DNA of 50,742 nucleotides from Ignavibacteriota bacterium (lineage in GTDB: Bacteria > Bacteroidota > Ignavibacteria > UBA10030 > UBA6906), in NCBI GenBank assembly GCA_003162635.1, contig PMNE01000065.1, forward strand, positions 114,398 to 165,139. Direction: 5' to 3'. The notes beneath the pieces were generated by a model. It ran no database searches. It saw only the letters and a program-made list of their open reading frames with translations, and was not told the DNA's origin. The position numbers were made by a program, and so were the translations under genes. Each line of letters begins with the position of its first letter. The stretch's first letter is position 1. This document shows, in pieces, positions 1 to 7,136 of this stretch.

Positions 1-294
1 CTGATGGCGTCCTGCTCCCTCCCGGGAACGGGCGGCAGCCTCCATCACGAGACGTTTGTCCGTTGTTATGCCGATCTGATTGAGGCAGGACAGGCGGCCA
101 AACGTGAAGGGTGGGACCGGAACCGGCTGCGGAGAACCGCCGACTCCCTTTTTGCAAAAGAAGGGTGCACGCGCGCGGTATTTTTCCGGACGGTGATCCT
201 CACGAATGGCGACCCGATGGAGTGGCGTAAGGTGAGCGACGACGTGACGCATCTCGTCGAGGAGCGGGAAAGGGGGGGAGCGCCGGGGGGATAA
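1..294 (+). CDS. C-terminal part of a small lipoprotein-like protein (possibly DUF4296-like), cut by window edge
   Basis: The frame is open to the left edge, so the first ATG at 4 need not be the start. The visible N-terminus reads LMASC, which resembles the end of a lipoprotein signal peptide, and the true start probably lies a few codons outside the window. The remaining 90 residues are helical and charged with no catalytic motif. Their layout (a short helix ending in a Phe/Tyr-rich turn, then DPMEW and a Val-Leu-rich helix) reminds me of the DUF4296 lipoproteins of Bacteroidota, but this is a resemblance by eye only. Its TAA directly abuts the TAG of the convergent kinase gene with no spacer. 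Confidence 0.45.
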   Translation: MMASCSLPGTGGSLHHETFVRCYADLIEAGQAAKREGWDRNRLRRTADSLFAKEGCTRAVFFRTVILTNGDPMEWRKVSDDVTHLVEERERGGAPGG

Positions 295-2118
295 CTATTC
301 CAATTCCGTATCGGGGTGTGCTTTCTTCAGCGTGAAGGAGAAGGTGGTCCCGACCGACCGCGCGCTCTCCACCCAGATGTGCCCCCCGTGCGCCTTCACG
401 ATCTCCCGGCAAATCCACAGACCCAGCCCGGAACCCTTGATTTCCTTCGCCTCCGGCGTGTCGACCCGCGAGAACTTCTGGAAGAGTCGGGGCAACTGGT
501 CCTGCGGAATCCCCATCCCCTGGTCGGTGATGGTCACCAGCATGTACTCCCCCGAGTGGTTTGCCGCGCGCACTTCGATTTTTCCCCCCGCAGGGGAATA
601 CTTCACGGCATTCGAAAGCAGGTTCTGCAGTACCTGACGCAGCTTCGTCTGGTCGCCCCGGACATAGGCAACACGGGGATCGATCTCGTAGGAGATCTCG
701 TGGCGCTTGGAGGGGTTGACGCCCGCCATGGCATCCTTGACCACCCGTTCAAGGTTCACCATGTTAAAGAAGTAGTTCTGCTGTCCCGCTTCCATCCTCG
801 TGATGGAGAGGGTATCCTCCGCGAGATTGATCAGTTTGTTGGCTTGATCGACGATCACCTGGAGATATTCGGCAAGGCGTTTTTGGTCCACTGTATCCGG
901 ACGCCTGAGAAGGGCCTTCGCGGCCAGCACCACGCTCGCCAGGGGCGAACGGAAGTCGTGTGAGACGATCCCCAGGAAGTCCGATTTCATGCGGTCGAGT
1001 TCCTTGAGCTTCTCGTTCGACTTCTTCAGTTGTTCATACAATTGGGCGTTCTTGATGGCACTCCCCAGCTGATCGCACAGGGTCCCGAGGACGACCGTAT
1101 CCGTCTCATCGAACGCGCTGACCCTCTTGTCCTCGATATTGAGAACCCCCACAATTTCATGTTCCACCCGGATCGGGATGGCAAGTTCCGATTTCGTCTC
1201 GTCATAGACGTGTGCCAAGTACCTGGGATCTTTGGAGACGTCGTCCACCAGCACCCGTTCGTCGTGCGTGATCGCCCAACCGACAATCCCCTCGCTGCTT
1301 TTTTGCTTATACCCCACGGGAAGAAAATCGGGGTACATGCCGGCGTGGGCAACGACCGACGCCTCCCCGTTCTCCATGTCGGAAAAAAAGATGCTCACGT
1401 CGAAATAGTTGAACGCCTTCCGGATGCTGTCCACCGCTGCAGAGAGGAGGTGGTCCAGTTCAAGCGTGGAAGTGAGGTCCTGGGCAAGTTCGTTGACCAG
1501 CTCGATTTGTGCGATGCGGCGCTTGGCGTCATCAAACACAGAGGCGTTCTGCAGAGCGATGGCCACAACCGTTGCAAGAAGCTGCGCGAGGACAAGCTCC
1601 TGTTCCTTATAGGCATCGGGCTCGGCGGAGCCAAGGCCCAGCGCACCGATGGTTTCATCGCCGCTTCGAAGCGGCACGATGAGGAGCGAGTGCATGCCGG
1701 CAGTTTTCAAGGCGGTCAGGAGCGGGTCGTCCGCTGAAAGCGGATCACCGCCGGCGCAGGGATCGAGGGAAAGAGGTGACTGATTTCCGATGACCGAGCC
1801 CGCAATCCCCTCCGCCGCAGGGATTCGTTTTCCTTCGAGTGGATTCTCCCCCATTCGGCCCGACACGATCGTCGCGGTGTACGATTCATGCGGCCGGTCC
1901 GTAAAACACGCGAAACAGACGTCGTGCGGGACGATCCAGCGGACCTCATCGCTGAGAACCCGCATGATCTCCTCGCGGGTTCTGACAGTGTCAATCCGGA
2001 GGGCGACCTCATGCAGGGTACTGACACGACCGGTAAAACTGTCGGCAGTATTCGGCAATTCTCCGCCCGGTCGGGAATCCTCCGGCCCGCTCCCTCCGAT
2101 GTCAGCGCGCTCGTTCAT
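295..2118 (-). CDS. Soluble GAF-GAF sensor histidine kinase
   Basis: The 607-residue protein has two GAF domains (about 30-195 and 205-360), a short helical linker, a HisKA dimerisation domain and a HATPase_c domain. The phospho-acceptor is His387 in SHDFRSPL. The ATP-binding site shows the N box NLLSNAVKYSP, the G1 box DQGMGIP and the G2 box GSGLGLW. No membrane segment is visible, so it should sense a cytosolic ligand through the GAF domains and autophosphorylate. No response regulator is encoded in the window, so the partner is unknown. The start lies 9 bp after the purM stop, so the two are probably co-transcribed. The 3' end abuts the convergent lipoprotein-like gene. Confidence 0.93.
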   Translation of the reverse strand: MNERADIGGSGPEDSRPGGELPNTADSFTGRVSTLHEVALRIDTVRTREEIMRVLSDEVRWIVPHDVCFACFTDRPHESYTATIVSGRMGENPLEGKRIPAAEGIAGSVIGNQSPLSLDPCAGGDPLSADDPLLTALKTAGMHSLLIVPLRSGDETIGALGLGSAEPDAYKEQELVLAQLLATVVAIALQNASVFDDAKRRIAQIELVNELAQDLTSTLELDHLLSAAVDSIRKAFNYFDVSIFFSDMENGEASVVAHAGMYPDFLPVGYKQKSSEGIVGWAITHDERVLVDDVSKDPRYLAHVYDETKSELAIPIRVEHEIVGVLNIEDKRVSAFDETDTVVLGTLCDQLGSAIKNAQLYEQLKKSNEKLKELDRMKSDFLGIVSHDFRSPLASVVLAAKALLRRPDTVDQKRLAEYLQVIVDQANKLINLAEDTLSITRMEAGQQNYFFNMVNLERVVKDAMAGVNPSKRHEISYEIDPRVAYVRGDQTKLRQVLQNLLSNAVKYSPAGGKIEVRAANHSGEYMLVTITDQGMGIPQDQLPRLFQKFSRVDTPEAKEIKGSGLGLWICREIVKAHGGHIWVESARSVGTTFSFTLKKAHPDTELE

Positions 2119-2127
2119 CGCACGCCT

Positions 2128-3138
2128 TTACACGACTTCGCCTATGCAACACGGCACTTCCTTTTTTCTCTTGAGGAACGCAAGGACTCCATCCGCCTGC
2201 ACCTCCGGGACTATCGCGATGAGCCCGATGCCGAGGTTGCACGTCCTCCGCATATCTTCTTCGGGAACATCGCCAGCCTGCTGGATCAGCGTGAAGATCG
2301 GCGGCCTTTCCCAGCTCTCCCAGTCGATACGCAGACTCCTCCCCTTCGGCATGATCCGCATAGTGTTGCCGACAATCCCTCCTCCCGTGATGTGGGAAAG
2401 TCCGCGGACATCGAAGCGCTGCAGTAACGGCTGGATCGCGCTCAAATAAGAACGATGGACGGCAAGGAGCGCGTCTCCCACCGTACACCCGAGTTCTTCA
2501 AGGTGCTGCGTTGTCGCATAGCGCGGAAACAAAGCCGCACGCGCAAGGGAATAGCCGTTGGTGTGAAGACCGGTCGATGGGAGCCCGATCAACACGTCCC
2601 CTTTCTTGATCCTTCGGCCATCGACAATACGACTCTTCTCGACAACGCCGACAATCATCCCCGCGAGATCATACTCCCCTTCGCCATAGAGCCCCGGCAT
2701 CTCTGCGGTCTCCCCACCGATCAGGGCGCATCCGTTCTCCCGGCACGCCTTTGCGAATCCTTCGATCACCTGGGCCGCGGTCCCTGCGTCCAGTTTGCCG
2801 GCCGCATAGTAATCGAGGAAGTAGAGGGGCTTTGCGCCGCACGCGAGGATGTCGTTCACACAATGGTTGACCAGATCCTGCCCGACGGTGTCATACCGGC
2901 GCATCGTTTGGGCTACCATGAGTTTCGTCCCTACGCCATCGACGCTGGAGACGAGGACTGGGGAGCGGAAGCTCTTGAACCGGGCGTCGTAAAAAGCGCC
3001 AAATGCACCAATATCGCCGAGAACGCCCGGTTTGTACGTGGATCGCACAGCCTTTCGGATCCTGTTGACGAACCGGTCGCCTTCTTCAATGCTGACGCCG
3101 GCCTTCTCGTAGGTGAGTGCCAATCGTGACCTTCGCAT
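2128..3138 (-). CDS. purM: Phosphoribosylformylglycinamidine cyclo-ligase (AIR synthetase)
   Basis: This ATP-dependent cytosolic enzyme converts FGAM to aminoimidazole ribonucleotide, step five of purine synthesis. The 336-residue length is normal for the family. Recognisable PurM segments include YEKAGVSIEEG near the N-terminus, GAFGAFYD, SSVDGVGTK, HCVNDILACGAKP and LIGGETAEMPG, the last three around the phosphate-binding and dimer interface. The start is supported by a purine-rich stretch just upstream on the minus strand and by a good promoter about 20 bp before it. It is the first gene of a two-gene unit with the GAF kinase and is divergent from the FAH-family gene. No other purine gene is nearby. 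Confidence 0.96.
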   Translation of the reverse strand: MRRSRLALTYEKAGVSIEEGDRFVNRIRKAVRSTYKPGVLGDIGAFGAFYDARFKSFRSPVLVSSVDGVGTKLMVAQTMRRYDTVGQDLVNHCVNDILACGAKPLYFLDYYAAGKLDAGTAAQVIEGFAKACRENGCALIGGETAEMPGLYGEGEYDLAGMIVGVVEKSRIVDGRRIKKGDVLIGLPSTGLHTNGYSLARAALFPRYATTQHLEELGCTVGDALLAVHRSYLSAIQPLLQRFDVRGLSHITGGGIVGNTMRIMPKGRSLRIDWESWERPPIFTLIQQAGDVPEEDMRRTCNLGIGLIAIVPEVQADGVLAFLKRKKEVPCCIGEVV

Positions 3139-3160
3139 GGAGGGGGGTGACTCGCGGAGG

Positions 3161-3191
3161 TGAAAGTATTGAGAATTGGAACGAAATGCAA
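3161..3191 (-). promoter_or_regulatory. Bacteroidota-type promoter for purM
   Basis: On the minus strand TTG (3191-3189) is followed by 20 bp and TACTTTCA (3168-3161), matching TTG-N20-TAnnTTTG at the conserved positions except the last two. It sits about 22 bp before the purM ATG. Confidence 0.5.
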
Positions 3192-3238
3192 GCGAAACTC
3201 CCTATTCGCATTTTTTTTTAGATTTCATCCCCCGTACG

Positions 3239-3269
3239 TTGCTAATCACCTGCCACCTTAGTATCTTTG
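3239..3269 (+). promoter_or_regulatory. Bacteroidota-type promoter for the FAH-family gene
   Basis: TTG (3239-3241), 20 bp, then TATCTTTG (3262-3269), an exact match to the Bacteroidota -7 consensus TAnnTTTG. The implied transcript start near 3276 leaves a leader of about 20 nt before the ATG at 3295. Confidence 0.7.
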
Positions 3270-3294
3270 GCACAAATGGTAGAAGACAGTGCAC

Positions 3295-3951
3295 ATGAAC
3301 CGGGTACGATTCAAAGAGGGTGGACGATCGCTTTCCGTCGGTAAGATTCTTTGCCTCGGACGGAATTATCCGGAACATGCGAGGGAAATGGAGGCAGAGG
3401 CACCGACGATACCCGTCGTATTCCTCAAGCCGTCGACGGCACTTCTCGAACCCGGCGGAAAGATTGTGATCCCCTCTTTTTGCCGCCAACCCCACCACGA
3501 AGTGGAGATGGTGGTTGTCGTTGGAAAGACGGGGAAGGACATTCGTCCCGACGATGCAATGGACCACGTGGAAGGGTACGCGCTGGGTCTTGACATGACA
3601 CTCCGCGATGTGCAGATGGAAGCGAAAAAGAAAGGCCTCCCGTGGAGCGTGGCGAAGGGATTCGACACCTCTGCGCCGCTCTCCGAAGCCGTCCCCCGCA
3701 ATGCCGTGCGAAACCCCCACGCGTTGGACATCAGTCTCCGCGTCAACGGCGCACTGCGGCAGAATTCGAACACGCGGAACATGATCTTTGGGATTCCCGA
3801 AATCATAGCGTATCTTTCATCAATCTTCACGCTCGAAGCTGGTGATCTTCTCTTCACCGGAACTCCGGAAGGAGTCGGACCGGTCCACCACGGCGACACC
3901 CTCGAAGCATCGTTGGAATCTGTCGGCACGCTCACAGTCAGAGTCGAATGA
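3295..3951 (+). CDS. Fumarylacetoacetate hydrolase (FAH) family protein, FAHD1-like
   Basis: This is a compact single-domain FAH-fold enzyme of 218 residues, the size of FAHD1-type acylpyruvases/oxaloacetate decarboxylases and related C-C bond hydrolases. Visible signatures are LGRNYPEHA, the metal-ligand region HHEVEMVVVVG, GLDMTLRD, GFDTSAP, and the C-terminal LLFTGTPEGVGP with HHGD, which form the divalent-metal site and substrate pocket. The ORF could begin at a GTG at 3289, but the ATG at 3295 fits the family better. It is followed 6 bp later by the ParA-like gene. The exact substrate cannot be told from sequence. Confidence 0.9.
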   Translation: MNRVRFKEGGRSLSVGKILCLGRNYPEHAREMEAEAPTIPVVFLKPSTALLEPGGKIVIPSFCRQPHHEVEMVVVVGKTGKDIRPDDAMDHVEGYALGLDMTLRDVQMEAKKKGLPWSVAKGFDTSAPLSEAVPRNAVRNPHALDISLRVNGALRQNSNTRNMIFGIPEIIAYLSSIFTLEAGDLLFTGTPEGVGPVHHGDTLEASLESVGTLTVRVE

Positions 3952-3957
3952 GTCTCT

Positions 3958-4776
3958 ATGGCCAGGATCATCGCAGTTGCCCTTCCGAAAGGCGGAGTCG
4001 GTAAAACCACGACTGCCGTCAACCTTGCCGCAAGTCTCGCCGTCGCTGAGAAGCGGACACTGTTGATCGACATGGATACGTTCGGCGCCTCCGGACTGTC
4101 TCTCGGCTTTACGGAAGGGACAATCCGCGCAGGGCTGTATGAGGTCTTCAACTTCGTGACGGGAATCCAGAACGCAATACACAAGACAGAGCTGAGGTAT
4201 CTCGACTTCATCCCTTCCAATGTCCAGACGATGCAGATGGAGGACAGGATGATGCGCGTCGCCGACAACAGGGCCATTCTCCGGAACGCGCTGCGTGGCA
4301 TTGCCTCCCAGTACGATTACGTCATCCTCGACTGCCCGCCGTTCCTCCGCGGCCTGTCGGCGAACGCACTCGCAGCTTCCGATTCCGTCCTCCTCCCCGT
4401 GAAGTCGGGTCACTTCGCCCTCGATGCCGTCGACCGCCTCTTCAAGTACCTCGCCTGGGTGAAAGAGGCCACCAACAAAACGATCGAGATCGAAGGGATC
4501 CTCATCACGATGCACGAGCCCAATACGCGGGTCACCGACATCACGCTCCGCGAGTTGACAGGCAAATACGGGAAGCATATGTTCGAGACGTTCATCCCCC
4601 GGAACACCGTGCTCAGCGAAGCCAGCTTTTACGGGAAACCCGCCGTCCTCTACAACATCAATTCCCGGGGCGCCTCCGCCTATCTCCAGCTCGCGCGGGA
4701 GATCATTGCCAACAATACTCTTCCCGCTGCTTCATCGCTCGGACCCACCGTGATGCAACTGGGCCAACGGGTGTAG
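3958..4776 (+). CDS. Orphan ParA/MinD-superfamily ATPase
   Basis: The 272-residue P-loop ATPase has the deviant Walker A motif KGGVGKTT at residues 11-18 with the signature lysine of the ParA/MinD class. The Walker A-prime region is LLIDMDTFGASG, where chromosomal ParA proteins usually have D-x-D-P-Q-G. The Walker B-like segment is YVILDCPP. The C-terminal half (MFETFIPRNTVLSEASFYGKP) has the Soj/ParA layout. No parB, parS-like repeat or replication gene lies nearby, so it is unlikely to be the main chromosome-partition ATPase. It may position another complex. It lies between the FAH-family gene and the M23 peptidase with gaps of 6 and 8 bp, suggesting one transcript. Confidence 0.88.
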   Translation: MARIIAVALPKGGVGKTTTAVNLAASLAVAEKRTLLIDMDTFGASGLSLGFTEGTIRAGLYEVFNFVTGIQNAIHKTELRYLDFIPSNVQTMQMEDRMMRVADNRAILRNALRGIASQYDYVILDCPPFLRGLSANALAASDSVLLPVKSGHFALDAVDRLFKYLAWVKEATNKTIEIEGILITMHEPNTRVTDITLRELTGKYGKHMFETFIPRNTVLSEASFYGKPAVLYNINSRGASAYLQLAREIIANNTLPAASSLGPTVMQLGQRV

Positions 4777-4784
4777 CCGGAGCG

Positions 4785-7079
4785 ATGCGTCTCGCAGTCC
4801 CCGTCAGTGCCTCTCTCCTCCTTCTCGTTCTTCTTCCGTGGACAACCCCGTCGACGTTGCCGCAGCGCGGTCCTTCGCCGAACTCCGTGCCGCCGGGCTC
4901 TTCGGCATTTCCCCCTGATGTGTTCGACCCGCTGGAGACCGATTTCGGGGACTATTCCTGGCCAACGGAAGCGGGACACGTCATCACATCCAGCTTTGCC
5001 GAATTTCGAGACACCCACTTCCATGCGGGGATCGACATCAGCAGCGGAGACATTGCAGGGTACCGTGTCTTCGCTTCCCGCGACGGGTATGTCGCCAGGA
5101 TAACGATCTCCCCCGTCGGCTACGGCAAAATGCTGGAGATTCGCCATCCCGACGGCTATACGACCGTCTATGCCCACCTGCGGGGGTTTGCACCCTCGAT
5201 CGACTCGGCAGCCTTTCAGGAACAGATTCGGCGGGAATGTTACCCCATTGACATGGAGTGTCCCCCCGGAGAATTCCCCGTGCGAAAGGGGGAGGTGATC
5301 GCCTTCACCGGCAAGACCGGCACACATTCCCCCCATCTCCATTTTGAGATCCGTGATACGCGAATGAATCCGGTCAACCCCTTCCTGTGTCCCCCTCTCC
5401 GGGTCCATGATACGATCGCCCCCACCGTCACGAAGATTGCCGTCTCTCCCGCAGGTCCCGCCTCCACCGTCGATGGGACCCACGCGACGCGAGTCTATTC
5501 CGTCCGCTCCGCCGGGAAGAATCGCTATCGGGTCAACGCCCCCATCGTTGTCGGGGGGACCGCCGCATTCGCCGTCCAGGCACGCGATCGCATGCCGGGG
5601 AGCCGGTTTCGCAATGGCGTGTATGCCTACACGCTCACACTCGATGGAAAGGTCGTCTTCAGGATCCATCTTGACAGAACTCCTTTTCGCGAGGCGCATG
5701 AGATCGGATTGTACTACGACCGGCAGCTTCTCGCCGAAGGGCGCGGGCGATTCGAGAAACTCTCCGTCGACAGCCCCAACGATCTCCCCTTCTATGAGAC
5801 GTATGCAATTCCGTCGGGAGTCCTCTGCGATGCAGCATGGGGAGAGGGAACTCACGCCTTCGTCATCCGATGTGAGGACTTTGACGGAAACAGTGCGGAA
5901 GTCGGGGGAACACTCATCCTCGGCCATGCGCCGGCATTCAGCGCGGAGAGGAGGGAACAGGAAGTCGTCATCCACCTCTTCGAGCCCTTCGCGACGAAGC
6001 GGATCGATTGCTATGCCCGGCGGATTTCCTCCGGTGGAACGACACGGACCTGGCATGCACCCCCCGCCGCGACCACGGAATCGGTCGCCTTCCCTCTTGC
6101 CCGGGACGAAGTGGCGAGGATCGAGACAGAAGATCGTTGGGGAATTCGCTCCGACCCTGTGGTTGTGCTGCCCGACTCCCTCCCACGGCAGGAAAATGGT
6201 CCGGTCCCTCCGCTCCTTGTCGACACGGAACGTGAATCGGACAGCGGCGTCGTGACTGTCGTGATCGCCACCGAAGGTGTGTTCACTTCCTCCCCTGTTG
6301 CGACCGTGAGGGAAGGGGGAAGAGAATACGCCATCGTGACGACGCCGCGAACCGAGAGCAAGTATGAAGGACGGTTCCGCCCGGAGGTGAGCGTGGCGGG
6401 AACGCGCAGCATTGTTGTCCACGCCGCCGTGAACGGAAAACAGGTTCAGGCAGAGACAGGGATCGACCTCTACCCCATACCTGCAGGCGCACAGGGGACG
6501 TTGGCCATCGACGGAGGAAACCTCATAGTCACCTACGATTCCCTCTCGGTCCTCTCTCCTGTGCTGATGAGCGTGGAGAAGTCGGACGGCCCCGACGGAA
6601 CGGTGTACACACTCGGCCCGGAACTTACCCTCCTTCGCCGGGGATTCAGAGTCGCCGTCCGGGATACCACGCGGCAGTCCCATCGAGCGCTCTTCTCTCG
6701 GGAAGGATCACGATGGCGCATCCTTGGTGATCTTGCAGCCGATCCGTTCAGCGGAAAGCTTACCCGCACGTTGGGGGATCTCGCGGTCATGTCGGACAGC
6801 ATCCCTCCGGTCGTCAGCCGGCTCTCGATAGGAGGCCTTGCGCACAGAAAGCCGGTCATCGGGTTCCGGTTCAGCGACAATCTTGCCGGCGTTGAATATG
6901 AGCAGCTAAAGGTGTACATTGACAATCACGTAGTCATTCCGGAAATCGACGGCGAACGCCACAGGGCCTCCTATCAGGCCCCTGACCCCCTCGAACGCGG
7001 TCCCCACACGCTGACAATTCACCTGATGGACAGGATGGGGAATCTGACTACGGTGGAGCGGCGGTTCGTCCTTCGGTGA
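4785..7079 (+). CDS. Secreted M23-family metallopeptidase with large C-terminal beta domains
   Basis: The protein is 764 residues with an N-terminal signal peptide or anchor (leucine-rich segment, about residues 7-20). The M23/LytM domain spans roughly 60-205. Its zinc ligands are visible as His80 and Asp84 (HAGID) and the HLH motif at 184-186 (SPHLHFEIRD), so it should be an active endopeptidase on peptidoglycan cross-links, or on another Gly-rich substrate. An insert of about 25 residues (around 140-165, with two Cys) interrupts the usual beta core. The remaining 550 residues are predicted beta-rich Ig-like modules without catalytic motifs, probably for substrate or wall binding. It follows the ParA-like gene by 8 bp. 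Confidence 0.88.
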   Translation: MRLAVPVSASLLLLVLLPWTTPSTLPQRGPSPNSVPPGSSAFPPDVFDPLETDFGDYSWPTEAGHVITSSFAEFRDTHFHAGIDISSGDIAGYRVFASRDGYVARITISPVGYGKMLEIRHPDGYTTVYAHLRGFAPSIDSAAFQEQIRRECYPIDMECPPGEFPVRKGEVIAFTGKTGTHSPHLHFEIRDTRMNPVNPFLCPPLRVHDTIAPTVTKIAVSPAGPASTVDGTHATRVYSVRSAGKNRYRVNAPIVVGGTAAFAVQARDRMPGSRFRNGVYAYTLTLDGKVVFRIHLDRTPFREAHEIGLYYDRQLLAEGRGRFEKLSVDSPNDLPFYETYAIPSGVLCDAAWGEGTHAFVIRCEDFDGNSAEVGGTLILGHAPAFSAERREQEVVIHLFEPFATKRIDCYARRISSGGTTRTWHAPPAATTESVAFPLARDEVARIETEDRWGIRSDPVVVLPDSLPRQENGPVPPLLVDTERESDSGVVTVVIATEGVFTSSPVATVREGGREYAIVTTPRTESKYEGRFRPEVSVAGTRSIVVHAAVNGKQVQAETGIDLYPIPAGAQGTLAIDGGNLIVTYDSLSVLSPVLMSVEKSDGPDGTVYTLGPELTLLRRGFRVAVRDTTRQSHRALFSREGSRWRILGDLAADPFSGKLTRTLGDLAVMSDSIPPVVSRLSIGGLAHRKPVIGFRFSDNLAGVEYEQLKVYIDNHVVIPEIDGERHRASYQAPDPLERGPHTLTIHLMDRMGNLTTVERRFVLR

Positions 7080-7136
7080 CCTTCTTGTCGCCCGACGCAG
7101 CACCCCGTTTTTCCGATATCTCCCATCACGCAAATC

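Noticed and set aside
4680-6683. Long minus-strand ORF of 667 aa opposite the M23 gene
   Set aside because: It is antisense to a gene with intact zinc motifs, has Gly/Arg/Asp-rich shadow composition and no family signature.
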